Below are positions 8,904 to 21,149 of a stretch of 64,000 bases of DNA, piece by piece. The DNA is taken from assembly GCA_002104935.1 (NCBI GenBank), contig MCGT01000025.1, positions 248,001 through 312,000 on the forward strand, written 5' to 3'. The notes beneath the pieces were generated by a model, which searched no databases, was not told where the DNA came from, and was given only the letters and a program-made list of their open reading frames with translations. Position numbers and translations under genes: made by a program. The stretch's first letter is position 1. Each line of letters begins with the position of its first letter. Origin of the DNA: Hesseltinella vesiculosa (lineage: Eukaryota; Mucoromycota; Mucoromycetes; Mucorales; Cunninghamellaceae).

Positions 8904-11900
8904 ATGGTGATATCCGATGCCATCAATGAACGTTCGCAAACGAAGCGCTCTCAGAATGCGAAAAAGAATGACCGATTGCAGGCTTTGGTAGAGGCTCGCA
9001 AGAACAGATCTCGTGGTGCTTTGTACCAGGTAAATTCCAACAAACAAACACTTTCGCCCTGGCATCCAACCGCTCCTTCTCTCTTCCTTTTTTGCATCTG
9101 GTATAGAATCAAGTCGACGATGAACTTTATGATGAAGTGGACGAAGACGACTACAAGGGCATCCATGACGACAGTAATTTTGTGGAAGACGATGACGATG
9201 GTGGTTATGTGGATCGTGGCCAGCAGGAAGAAGTCTATTCCGACGAGTATGACGAAGAAACCGACACTTCCAAAGGTAAAGCCAGGCAATCAAGATAGGC
9301 ATTGACATGGGGCAGCCATTAATCCATCCCTCTTCTCTCCTACTTTTATCAGGCAAGCGTAAACGCAAGAACGGCCAAGCTGACAAGCAAAACAAGAACA
9401 AGAAAGTCGACCAGCCTCCGGTCAGCCACAACCAGCTCTTGAGCAACTTCTTCCAAAAAGGAGCGCGACGAGAACAACAGCCCACCAAAATGCCCGCTCA
9501 GGTAAAAATACTTTGAAAACGAGACAGGAAACCGTACACTTGCCTGATCTTTTATTTCAGTCCAATGAAGAGGATGATGAATTTATGAAAGATCTCCTGT
9601 CAAACTTGGGCACCACTCCCACCGCCAAGCCTGTGGGAACCAGCAAAGCCCGCCTGCCCATGCAGCAACAGAAACGGAAACCCATACGCCGCATGGCCGC
9701 CGCCTTGGTCGACCTGTCAGCACCATCCGACACGCCAGAAACCCCAGCCCCTGTCGCTCATACCTCGTCGTCCAACAACGTGGCTACAGCTTCCAATACC
9801 GCCGCATCAGCGCCTGCTTCAGACCACCAACCCGACGACTTTGCCAATGATTTCGATGCTGATTTTGACTACGAGGATGTGCCCATGGATGACACCCCAA
9901 TCAAACAAGAACCCAAGGAAATCAAGCCTACATTCATCAAGGAAGAGCCCTCGGATCCCAGCCTGCAAACCTGGGAAGCTTCGGAAGCCGCCATGCTTGA
10001 GAGCGGTTTTGACGCTGTGCCTGTCAAGGAAGAAGCTTCAACAGACAGTGATGTGCAACTCATGGATGGCAACGGTGATCTGCGCTTTTGGTGGTACGAT
10101 GCTTATGAACACCGAGACAAAGGTTATGTCTATCTGTTCGGCAAGGTAGGAGACAGGGTCAAACGACGGAAGAACTCACCGCCCTTTATTTTGTGGAACT
10201 ACCTAGGTCCGCAACAAAGAGACGGGCAAATACATGAGCTGCTGTGTTATTGTTCAAAACCTGCAACGCAATGTGTTTGTGCTTCCTCGTACCCGTCGCC
10301 TGGACAACAACGGCAACGAAACTACCGAGGAAGTCGAAATTGGAGACGTCTACAATGAAATGGCCGATGTTTTTACAAAGTACAAGATCAAAAAATGGGC
10401 ATCCAAACCTACTACCCGCAAGTATGCCTTTGAATTGCCTGGCGTGCCTCGTGAAGCCGAATACCTCAAGGCTGTTTATGGCTATAATGGTAAAGCAACA
10501 AAAGAAAGGAGGCGTCCCATATCACCTACCGAATTTCTCTCTCTCTCTTATCACAGAACCTGCCTTGCCTGAACAGCTTAGTGGCCGCACTTTTAGCCGC
10601 ATTTTTGGCTCTCAGACCAGCCCTTTAGAACACTTGTTGGTCAAGCGCGATATCATGGGCCCATGCTGGCTACAAATCAAGGATGCTATTGCCAACAGCA
10701 ACAAGGTAGGAGAGAGAAGAAAAAAAAAAGGAGGACTTGCTGACCTCTTCTTTCTTCCACCTCAGGAATCCTGGTGCAAAGCTGAATTCACTGTAGCCAG
10801 TCCTAAGTTCTGCCTCCCTCTTCGTGATGGCAAGGCAGCGCAAGAAGTCCCTCCTTTGGAAATCATGTCCATCAGCCTGCGCACCATCATGAACAAGCAG
10901 AAAAACACCAATGAAATCATTGCTGTCAGCGCATTGGTGTGCAAGAACGGTAGGGCACTTGGTTATGACAAAGCGATTAATAGCACTCACCATTTTTTTT
11001 CTTCACAGTCATGATCGACGAACCTACACCCATTGAAAAGCAAACCAAGCAACGATTCACCGCTATCCGCCAATTAAGCGGCACTCCATTCCCAGCAGGA
11101 TTCCAAAACGCCGTTGCCAAAGAACGGGCAAAGTCTGGCGTCGCCGTCCAACTCGAACGCACTGAAGCGTCTCTGCTCAATTTTTTGCTTGCACGTATTC
11201 ATTTGAGCGACCCGGATGTCATTGTGGGCCACAACTTCAATGGGTTCGACCTGGACGTGCTCCTGCATCGTATGAAGGCCCTCAACACACAAAACTGGCA
11301 CCGCCTTGGCCGCCTCAAGCGTAGAATGTAAGTTGCCTCGTCTTCTTTGAGAAGCCTTACTCAGCCCTCCATTTTGTTTTCTTTCCTTCAGGTGGCCCAA
11401 ACTGCAGGCTGGTGCAGGGGGTGCACGAGAATCAACCTATCAAGAACGTATGGTGATGAGTGGTCGCTTGATTTGTGACACCTATTTGGCTGCCAAGGAC
11501 TTGATCCGTAGCAAATCCTACCGCCTGACTGACCTGGCCCGACTGCAGCTGAAAATCAACCGTGAAGATATCGAGTTTGACAAGATGGCAGCCTTTTACA
11601 ATGATTGCGATAGTTTGATTCATATGATCAAACACTGCTCCTTTGATACCTTTTTGTCCATGGCCCTCATGTTCAAACTGCAAATTCTTCCTCTCACAAA
11701 GCAATTGACAAACTTGGCCGGAAATCTCTGGTAAGCCTCAGCTATCGCTTTCTGGAATGTGCGCTCGCTCACGCTCGCCTGCCTTTTATCTTCTGTGACG
11801 GATGCTAGGGCACGTACAATGACTGGTGCTCGGGCCGAACGTAATGAATTCCTGCTACTACATGAGTTCCATCGTGAAAAATACATTTGCCCCGACAAGT

Positions 11901-14011
11901 CGTTCAACTTCAAGTCTCGAGCCGTTGTCGAGGCTGTAGAAATCGATGGCGAAGACGGTAAGCGACACTAGAGAATTTCGACAAAAAAACGTCGTACTGA
12001 ACCATGTCTCTTTCTTTTCGACGCTTCTAGATGTCGAAAAGACGCCGAAAGCAAACAAGGGACGTCGCAAGCCAGCTTATAGTGGTGGTCTCGTGTTGGA
12101 ACCCAAGAAAGGCTTCTATGACAAGTTTGTGATGCTGCTCGATTTCAACAGTTTGTACCCATCCATCATTCAAGAATACAATATCTGCTTCACAACCGTC
12201 CAGCGCGCTCCACAAGGCACGAAGGTATAAATCCTCTTTCCGCACCTTTTTGAACCAAAAAAAAAAAAAAAATAAGCTCACACAAAAGATTTTTTTTTAA
12301 TAGGCTGGAGAGGAAGAAGCTGTGCCAGAGATCCCGGATGAATCGTCACAGCCTGGTGTCTTGCCAAGATTACTCAAAACCCTGGTTGAGCGTCGTCGTC
12401 AAGTGAAGAACCTCATGAAGGACCCCAAAATATCCGAGGCCGAAATGATGCAGGTAAAAACAAGAAAGGGTATATCAAGGCAAAATCTGACGACGTCTCT
12501 GGTTTTTTTTATCCATCGCTGTAGTTGGATATTCGTCAAAAGGGTCTCAAGTTGACAGCCAACAGTATGTACGGGTGCCTTGGTTTCTCCCACTCCCGCT
12601 TCTACGCCAAACCGCTGGCCATGTTGATTACGCACAAGGGCCGTGAAATCTTGCAAAACACGGTCGACCTGGCCGGTACTCTTGACCTGAATGTCATCTA
12701 TGGTGATACCGATTCCATCATGGTGTACACAAACGAGCTTGACCTGGCCAGAGTCAAGGACATGGGCAACCAGCTCAAACGAGCCGTCAATGAACGCTAC
12801 AAGCTCTTGGAAATAGACATCGATGGCTTTTTCAAACATATGTTGCTGCTGAAAAAGAAAAAGTACGCTGCTCTGCTGATTGAAGAAAAGGCCAATGGCG
12901 AATTGGTCGAGACGGTTGAAACCAAAGGTCTTGATCTTGTGCGTCGTGACTGGTGTGATCTGTCTCATGATATCTCAGGGTATAGCATAGGTGCATCGGC
13001 AAAGGCTGAGGTTCTGACCCCCTCCTTTTTTTCTTTTTTAGTCATGTACTGGCGAACATCCTGTCAGATATGGATCGTGACGAAGTAGTGGAGCGCATCC
13101 ATCAGTATTTACGTGAGGTACAAGTGCAAATCCGAAATGGCGAAGTCACCTTGGACAAGTATATCATTAACAAGGTAAGCCAGATACAAAAAAAAAAAAA
13201 GACGGCAAAAGAAGCTTACTGATTTGTTTTTCTGATAGCAATTGACAAAGAAGCCTGAGGACTATTCAGATGCCAAGTCGCAACCCCATGTGCAAGTGGC
13301 TCTGCGGATGCGCAAAAATGGCCTACCGGTCAATGCTGGCGACACTGTACCTTATGTCATATGTGTGGACGAACAAGGCAACGGCGGAGCTTCCAAAGGG
13401 TTTGCTGAACGAGCTTTCCATCCCAACGACGTACGCTCGGGGCAACAGCAGCTTGACATTGAATGGTACCTGTACCAGCAAATCCATCCTCCCGTCGCAC
13501 GCCTGTGCTCACCCATCGAAGGCACCAGCCCAGCCTACCTCGCAGAGTGTCTTGGCCTGGACGGTTCCAAATTCAATCACCATGGATCCGCCTCGCGTAC
13601 AGCTGACGAAGATTACACCACCCTGGATTCGCAAATCAGCGACGAGGAACGGTTCAAGCACTGCGAGCGCCTAATATTACAATGCCGACGATGCCATGCC
13701 GAAAATCGATTTGACGGCATTGGACGCATGAATGACAACGAATCCATGGAATACGGCCTGACCTGCACCAGCTGTCAACAAGTCATGCCTACGGTCAGTG
13801 TCCGCACTCAGGTCGTACTCGCCATCCGTGCCAAAATCAATCATTATTACCAAGGCTGGTTATTGTGTGATGATGATACATGCAATAGCCGAACAAGAAT
13901 GATGTCCGTCTTTGGCCGCCGATGCTTGGCTAAGGATTGCCCAGGAACAATGTCACGGGAGGTAAGTTGAGAAAATTACCGAGGCCATGGCAACGTGCTC
14001 ACCCACACCTC

Positions 14012-14050
<39 letters not shown>

Positions 14051-14333
14051 CAAATATAGTACACGGACAAGGAGCTATACACACAAATTTTATATTATGC
14101 TCATGCATTTGATACCGAATTGATCAAGAAGCATTATGCCACCACTCCCCACAACGGTAAGTGCACCCTTCTTTTCATTACATGCTTCTCACCTGTTCAT
14201 TGCATGCCTAGTTCAAATCACCTCGTTTATTAACAAATATCAAGGATCTTTGGATGTCGTCAAAAAAGCTGTGGACGTATATTTGGATCGATCGGCCTAC
14301 CGCCATGTCAATTTGAATAGTTTGATCCGGTAG
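8904..14333 (+). CDS. POL1: DNA polymerase alpha catalytic subunit
   Basis: Seventeen exons joined in frame from ATG 8904 to TAG 14331. The N-terminal region is acidic and disordered, with [17 protein letters not shown], a peptide of the kind that contacts Ctf4/And-1. Next come the B-family exonuclease-like fold ([20 protein letters not shown], catalytically inactive in this family), then polymerase motif [15 protein letters not shown] (exon near 12150), motif [14 protein letters not shown] and motif [10 protein letters not shown]. The C-terminus carries the two Cys modules that bind primase/B subunit: [10 protein letters not shown]...CTSCQQ and CDDDTCNSR...CLAKDCPG. It extends RNA primers in the Pol alpha-primase complex in the nucleus. 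The intron before the penultimate exon contains a 34-base T run (14017-14050). Confidence 0.96.
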
Positions 14334-14747
14334 TTTGGTCAAACAGCCTCCTGCCTCCTTTATTTAGCCTCCCTGTTTCCTTCCTCACATTCCCTTTCAT
14401 TTCCCGGTTTTTTGCAACTTTAAAATTAAAGTTTACAATGCCTGGTCTCTTTGTCATCGCTTGCTCTGCATCATCATGCAATGCACCGGTTTTTTTATTT
14501 TTATTCGCACTCTTGTCAAAGCTAAAAAAAAAAAAAAATCATATCAGGGTCTTGTTCATTTATTTAGTAGGCGCAATAATCAAAAAAAAAATATAGATTC
14601 TTTTCAAAAAGAGAATGGGAGACAGGGAGGTGAGGACAGGAGGGACAGGTCATGGAAGTCATGCAGGGTAAAAAGTCGGGAGAAACGTGTGCTTTTGCAA
14701 CCAGATCACCCATGAGATTGGTTTGAGAATCGTTTCCAAGGACTTGA
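14334..14747. other. Convergent 3' intergenic region
   Basis: The 3' ends of POL1 and the Rua1-like gene face each other across about 410 bp. A possible polyadenylation context (aaaattaaagtttac near 14425) is present. Nothing else recognised. Confidence 0.4.
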
Positions 14748-16176
14748 TCAATCGTCATGGTGTCGATTGGATTTGGATTTTGGCTTGTCGTAAATATGGC
14801 ACTGTGTAATAAAAAAAAAAAAAAAGAGTAAACCGAGGATAGTGAGGAAAAAAAGGAATAGCAAAATATTTTTTTTTACCTTGTGGGCATGACGGTACCA
14901 AAGCACATTGTTTCGTCGCTTGGTGTTACAGATGGGCACAAACTGTAGACATTGATGACATAGACCTTCCATGTGCTCACTGTCCTTGTTGATTCGCTTT
15001 TCCAAAGGAGGCACGAAAGGTTGGCCGGACACGGAGGAGATACCATGAAAGAACTGCATGTGGTACCAGTAAGCACTGTTCTTCAGCTGCAGCCATTTAC
15101 CAACTGGCTGGCAACTCTGACAGTAGCCTTGCTTCATCTGGCCGGTGTAGCGGACCCAGCGTGGCGTATACAGGTCCTTTTCGTGGCGAGGTTTCTGTCG
15201 GCGAGGCAGAACCGTCTCCGCTTTGACCAGAGAAGCGGAGGAGCTATGGTTGTTGCTGGTCGGATGCGACCATGACGGAGTGTAGGTAGGAGGCGGGGGC
15301 GAGGAAGGGTAAGAAAGGAGCATAGGCTGGGAATCCTTGATGGACGGCGTAGGAGCTGCAGGAGACCGCATCGCCTTTCTTCTCGCTTTGCGGAGAGTCA
15401 TGGTTGGTAAAGGTTCAGGGTCGTCGGGGGCAAGGGTCGAGGCAGAGGATGGCAGGTAGCTGGAGCTCGAGCTGGTGGAGGTGGACACATGAGTAATTGG
15501 GGAAAGACTGTCTTCGCGTGGCTCATCTAGCTTGACATGAGTCTGCAGTGGTTTGGTCAAGAGAGGTTGGTCGTTCAAGGTCGGAGCAGACGAAGGCATG
15601 GATGTGAATGCGTCGTAAAAGGGTGTAGGGTCGTATGTTGTGCCATCCCGCTGATAGTATCCCGGTGAACAAAATGAATGCCGAGAGGTCGAGCCAGGCT
15701 GATACATATGTTTGGAGGACACTCCTGAAAAGGACATGGAGGTTTCTGATATGGAAAAAAAATTTGGTAATGTGATCATCATACTTTTTTTCCTTTTTAT
15801 TTTTGTCACTCTTACCAGATTTGGTTGACGTGTGGAGCGCATTGGAGAACGTGGGGGACATGTCCATCAACGGCTTTGAGGATGACAATGAGTAATTTTC
15901 AGGGCGGGGCGAGTAGGACGAGTAGGTATAAGCAGAATGGACGGTGTGAGGTGTCATGAGCCAAGAATTAGAAGGTGAGAACATATCTGGGGTACGGTGG
16001 CCTTGCGGCGAGTCATTCTCCATGATAGGTGGGTTGTCATCCTGAACAGTATACAAGGAATAGGAATAAGCATCCATGGAGTTGATGGGCGGGGTTGGCT
16101 CATGGGCATTTGTATCGGAGGACGGGAGCATGCCAATGGCGGGATTCAATGGGTGGGTGCTCATCGTTTCGTACAT
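14748..16176 (-). CDS. Rua1 C-terminal-domain transcription regulator
   Basis: Three exons from ATG 16176 (MYETMSTHPLNPAIGMLP) to TGA 14748-14750. Intron junctions (TCT G|gtaaga...cag|AA ACC; AAG|gtaaaa...cacag|TGC) keep frame. The first two thirds are Ser/Pro/Thr-rich and disordered. The C-terminal domain reads DLYTPRWVRYTGQMKQGYCQ, LKNSAYWYHMQFFHGISS, EGLCHQCLQFVPI and VLWYRHAHKCHIY. This is the Cys/His/Trp pattern of the Rua1 C-terminal (DUF4451) family, named for the Ustilago regulator of siderophore genes, with paired CxxC and a final HxxKCH. Nuclear DNA-binding or cofactor role is inferred from the family; targets here are unknown. Confidence 0.8.
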
Positions 16177-16985
16177 GGTTGCTGTGCTGGAGGTTAGTAG
16201 GGTAGTAAAAAAGAAAGGAAAAAAGAGAAAAAGAGAGAAAGGAGGAGGAGGGGGAAATGAAGTAAAAAATTTAAATGCCACGCACTTGAAGCTTTGGAAT
16301 GGGCTTTTTTTTTTTATTGCCACTTTTTGATCCGAGCGTGAGATGCCTCTTTGGAACGGTCCAGTGAGCGGGGATCTCAAGTAAAGGGGGCAAGGGTGTC
16401 CAAACAAAGAAAAGAAATGCCTGGGAAATGAGGACTAGGGAGGAATCCAAAAAAATAGAGAGTGACCTGGGAATTGCGTAGTTATTCTAATATGATGAAA
16501 GTAGCTAGGTGGCTCATTACCACATTGGCAATGCACGAAAAAAAAAAAATTCATGCGAAAAAAAGGCATGGATGACCTTTTTATTGCCCTTGTGGAACCG
16601 AGGAATCACAGGAGGTTTCAAGGAGATGATGACAAAAAAAAAAAAAAAAAAAGCAGGAGGCCCCAGGAGAAATAGTAAAGAAACAAGAAAGAGCAATGGT
16701 AAGTTTTTTTTAACAAACAATAGGAAAGGGGCCAAACACACAGACATTGGAATGGACTTGCAAGAAGTGCTAATCCCTAGTGCTTTTGACATGCCTGTCA
16801 TTTTCATGGACCAAGCAATGAAAGGGTGACATGTGAATCGTCTTTCCAGAAATATGAGTTTCAAATGATCGGTTAAGATCCCGGTGCTTTCTTCACCAAT
16901 ACAACCTCGTATCCTTGGCAAATTTTTCAGAAAAAAAAGAACTTTTTTAATTGCAAGAGGAAAAAAAACGCATTTATCAGTGATC
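16177..16985. other. Intergenic, nothing recognised
   Basis: About 800 bp between the start of the Rua1-like gene and the stop of the F-box/WD40 gene. It contains A runs (e.g. 16632-16651) and an open minus-strand frame rich in Leu/Phe that looks non-coding. It should include the Rua1-like promoter. Confidence 0.35.
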
Positions 16986-18832
16986 TTAGAGGTATCGGGT
17001 ATCAAGACCATGAGAAAAATTCATCACCAATGCAGTATGATCTTGGCTGGCGCTGCTCGAAAAATGAACATGAGTTTCTCGGAGCAGATCTGGGTAGTCA
17101 TGGCAACGCCAAAGCTATTTACCTAATGATTCGTTTTTTGTCAAACTGCACATCAAGCACCCAGCTTTTGTGGCCACATTGGAAATTTAGTAGACAGGCT
17201 CCAGTTCTGTAATTCAAAAAAAAAAATACTAATTGTGAGCTCGAGGCATTCTAGAGCTGCAGCGATGACTTACTTTGCATCCCAGACGCGCACACTTTGA
17301 TCATAACTGGCACTGACAATACGGTCGTCTTTGAAGTGTAAAGTTCGGACGAGATCTACATGACCTTCACAAACCATAGAGCATTCGCCAGTCTACAGGA
17401 GAGAACAAATGTCAGGGCTGCATCGCTTTTTTTTTTTTTCCTTTTTTTTTTTTAGCGTACCTCGGCATTCCATACGCGGATGGTTCGGTCGTTGGAGCCA
17501 CTAACGATTTGCTTGCCATCAAATTGGACACAGGCTAGACCTCGGGTGTGGCCAACAAATTCACGGAGACAGGCACCACTATGAACATCCCACATCTTAA
17601 CCAAGGAATCGCTACCTGCAGACACGATTCGATCGCCATGGAGCTGCACACCATTGACAGCACCGTGGTGGGCTTGGATGACCCGGAGCAATTCAAAGGT
17701 ATGGATGTCCCAGATCATGATGGTTGAGTCCTTGGAGCAACTGACGATATATCGATCGTCCATGGAAAGGCCTACAACGCCGCCCCGATGACCCTGTGGA
17801 GAAGCCAGTGAGTATTTTTATGCATTTCTATTGCCGTCAAGGGATGTCATACTTTGAGCTGGCGCAGAGGCTGAAATGTATTCATGTCCCAAACAATAAG
17901 AGAGTGATCTGAAGACCCAGAGACCATGATGGATGCATTGTATTGAAGACACAGGACGCTGCCAGAGTGGCCACGAAGGGTATGAACGCATCGCAGCGTG
18001 GCCATGTCCCAGGCCTTGATGGTGTGGTCACGGCTGCCGGTCATAATCTTGGTATCATCGAACTGCGAGCAATAGACCGAATTGCCGTGGCCGAACAGAG
18101 GGTATGTGACGACGGATCCACTTGCCCATCGTTTGTCTAGTTGATGTCGTTGTTGGTATACATGTAACAGCTCGTTACCCATCAATGCCAACTTTGAAGG
18201 GATGGGAGACCAGCGACCTTCCTGATGTGCTGACACCAAGCGAGGACGCCAGACATCGTCGCTTCGGTATAGCATATGCCAGGAACGCGACAGCTGGGAT
18301 ACTTGAAGGAGGTCTGGTAAATCCAAATACGATAGCACATGCATGGCTAGTTCGTATGGCAAGTCCGTCAGGCAATCTACACGAGGTAAAAATAGAGGTG
18401 AGTCTCCTAAACTTGCCCTCCTTTTTTTTATCACGAGATCTCGGTACCTTTTTGCTGAGAGTGGGGTAACAAAGCGTTTGGTTGGGAACGAGAAAGGGTA
18501 TAGTGAGCAAGTTTGGGTGATCGCTTGGATTGGGTAGGTGGGCTGACATAAAAAGCCATCTTCGACATTTGCAAGGACGGATGGGCACGGCTGAGCGAGC
18601 TGGCTTTGTTTGTGTGTGAGCAACGTTTGACGATACGTCGTGGTGACACATGGAGCCCAAGAGAGTGGCTTCCGTTCATCCCACCCTGGCCAAGAAAGAA
18701 TCGCTGAGGATGATGCGGAAGAACATGTTGTTGGATAGCGCTTGATGGTTTGACAGTCATGACCAAAGGCGAAGCAACAGACAGAAAGAGTGAAGGATCG
18801 GGTTTGTTTGGTGCTCCTGACATGGTTTCCAT
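16986..18832 (-). CDS. F-box/WD40-repeat protein, SCF substrate receptor
   Basis: Six exons from ATG 18832 (METMSGAPNKPDPSLF) to TAA 16986-16988. A disordered N-terminal region precedes an F-box (LTDLPYELAMHVLSYL...WHMLYRSDDVWR). Seven WD repeats follow, e.g. FGHGNSVYCSQFDDTKIMTG, GHSGSVLCLQYNASIMVSG, AHHGAVNGVQLHGDRIVSAG, and a last blade GHKSWVLDVQFDKKRIIS ending ...VMNFSHGLDTRYL. Blades commonly end in D-x-T-I-K-A-W-D-type strands. This is the architecture of Cdc4/Met30/beta-TrCP proteins, which bring phosphorylated substrates to SCF ubiquitin ligases. Which orthologue it is cannot be decided by eye. All splice junctions hold frame. Confidence 0.88.
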
Positions 18833-19734
18833 TGTAATGCAATAGGGAAAGGTAAAAAGGAATGTGGTAAAGAAAGATATAAGCCAAGAGGAAGTGACGT
18901 TGCTAGTCAAGTAAAGCAAAAGCGTGCGTGATGTTGGGTAGTCAAAGAAGGGAGAGAGCAGAGAAAATAAAAAGAAGCGTTTGAAAAAAAGGTGGAGTTG
19001 AAATCAAACAATTCGTTGCCCGTCAAGCACTGGATTTCCAAAAAAGGCATCCTCACAACAATCACTGAAAAAAAGTCTAAAAGAGGTGTGTGTCAGCCAT
19101 CGCTTTTTTCCTTTGCTGAATTTGGAGACTTGTTTACAGCATGCTGTCACTTTTTCAGGTTGTCGAAAACAAAGGCCTATCTTCAACCGTTGACTTGTTT
19201 TGGTCCATCGTGTACGTATTTTTGTTTTTATTCTTTTTGTGGTAAACTTCAAAGTGGCAGTGTTGCAATCATGGGATTTGCTGCCAATTTATGATTTTTT
19301 TTTGTTTTGGAAATAAACCAGGTGGCATGAAAGAAGAGGCCAAGCAGTAAAGAGCTGGTCAAAGCGTAATTCTTGTTTACTGTATCCTGCGAGGGAGTGG
19401 GCAGATGGCAAACCAAGGCATCCAGAAATCTGTTACCTAGACCGTCGGCCATTCTGATGCCTTCCAATTGGCACACAACAATGTCGCCCACGTTTGCTAC
19501 CATGAATCTCCCAGGTGCCAACTTTAATTTGCAGGCTGACCAACCACAGTCTGTACCACATCTTTGATTCATTTTGTATGTGCTGGATTTTAAAGCCATT
19601 CGTCCTTTCCATTTGCTTTACTCATACACACCGGATTTCCACCATCCTTTGGCGGCTGCCAATTATTTCTTTGAGATGTGAATAAAATATGTTTGGCTGA
19701 GGAATCAATCAGACGAACTACTAAATCACTTCAA
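18833..19734. other. Intergenic, nothing recognised
   Basis: About 900 bp between the F-box/WD40 start and the foldback element. Short open frames on both strands (about 100 residues) resemble no family and have no coherent splicing. Confidence 0.35.
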
Positions 19735-20756
19735 GTGCGAGCAAGCGAAATCATTTACATTGCATGTTTGCCAGCCCTCTTGTTCTTCCCACCGTTGTCT
19801 GAGCGAGGTGTCATTATAATCAAGGTCAATTCTCATCCTTTTGTACTGACATGCAACATTTATTTCGAGCAGTTTGGCACTGTGGTGTTTTGATCCGATG
19901 GTCTTGGGGATGGCTGGCGAAAATGGCTGGTTTTTCATTTCTTTTAGCTGGGAATCGGAGGATGTCCAAACGAAACTGATCCAACATTGGCTGAGCAGCC
20001 TTCACCAATCAACCTGATTTTTTCAGCACCATCATCATTCATGCATTTGCGTATCCTTACAAAATATCAGATCAGTCTAATCATTCAAAAGTGCTGAGCA
20101 GCGTTTGCATTTTTTTTTCCAGAATCGAAAAATGAAATTGGACGATGAAATTCAGACTTCGATAGGCCCTTCGTGCAGGGCCAAATCAATTCAAAGCACC
20201 ATTGTCCCGTCCAAAATACCAATGTCCAGATTTGATGAATAAACACTGCAAGTGCCTTGATGATTTTCTGCATTTGACGAACGCGACCCAATCTGCTGAT
20301 TGCCTGGCCAGGAATCGAGTAGTACTGTGCGGCGTCTGAATTTGGTCACCCAACTTCTTTTTTCGATTCTGGAAAAAAAAATGCAAACGCTGCTCAGCAC
20401 TTTTGAATGATTAGACTGATCTGATATTTTGTAAGGATACGCAAATGCATGAATGATGATGGTGCTGAAAAAATCAGGTTGATTGGTGAAGGCTGCTCAG
20501 CCAATGTTGGATCAGTTTCGTTTGGACATCCTCCGATTCCCAGCTAAAAGAAATGAAAAACCAGCCATTTTCGCCAGCCATCCCCAAGACCATCGGATCA
20601 AAACACCACAGTGCCAAACTGCTCGAAATAAATGTTGCATGTCAGTACAAAAGGATGAGAATTGACCTTGATTATAATGACACCTCGCTCAGACAACGGT
20701 GGGAAGAACAAGAGGGCTGGCAAACATGCAATGTAAATGATTTCGATTGCACGCAC
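19735..20756. repeat. Foldback element with two about 415-bp near-identical inverted arms
   Basis: The left arm (about 19735-20148) and right arm (about 20333-20756) are reverse complements. A 60-residue frame on the minus strand of the left arm recurs identically on the plus strand of the right arm. Identity is essentially complete over the inner 390 bp, fades through the last 25 bp (AAATTCAGAC still shared), and gives way to an unrelated loop of about 180 bp. The outer ends also fade (gtgcgagcaagcgaaatc versus gtgcgtgcaatcgaaatc). Each arm contains a full copy of dispersed repeat A (left: about 19850-20130). No transposase frame lies inside, so if mobile it is non-autonomous. Confidence 0.85.
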
Positions 20757-21149
20757 ATTTGGAATCCAGGGTACTGTACATAAAGCAAACAGAAAGATAG
20801 AGTGTCCCCCTTATTTTCTTTTTTGCTACCAGGTTAGGCCGATGCTAGAAAGAATGCAATCAAGGTATTTATTGGACAAAGTCAAATTCATCCCTCTCTG
20901 CTTATTTCTATCAGGGCCATAGCTTGTATGCCTACAATGCTTCAAAAATATTCGTTGCTCTCGATTACGTTGTGAAAAAAAAAAAAAAATAGGATGGCCT
21001 TGACAATGAAGCTTGCCTTTTTTTGTCTTGCCCAGTCAACGTGATGATGCAATCACTCTTTTTTTTTTTTTTACACTTTTTTATATGTATCAGATGGGGG
21101 TTGACATCTTTTTCTGTCCTATTTACAAAGCAGGTTGAAAGGGGAGGTG
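20757..21149. other. Intergenic 3' region of the RING-H2 gene
   Basis: About 390 bp with poly-A and poly-T tracts. No gene recognised. Confidence 0.4.

Noticed and set aside
8535..9488. 317-residue minus-strand open frame
   Set aside because: Antisense to ASNSD1 promoter and POL1 exons; Arg/Lys/Phe-rich shadow of acidic POL1 coding sequence.
10244..11014. 256-residue plus frame overlapping POL1
   Set aside because: Mostly the wrong frame of POL1 exons; only its middle part coincides with true exons.
16517..17011. 164-residue minus open frame
   Set aside because: Runs through A/T homopolymers and into the last F-box/WD40 exon in another frame.
19249..19599. 116-residue minus open frame
   Set aside because: No recognisable domain and no splicing context; ends in poly-Lys-like sequence from an A run.
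19726..20783. Two pairs of identical 60-76-residue frames
   Set aside because: They are the same non-coding sequence seen in both arms of the foldback.
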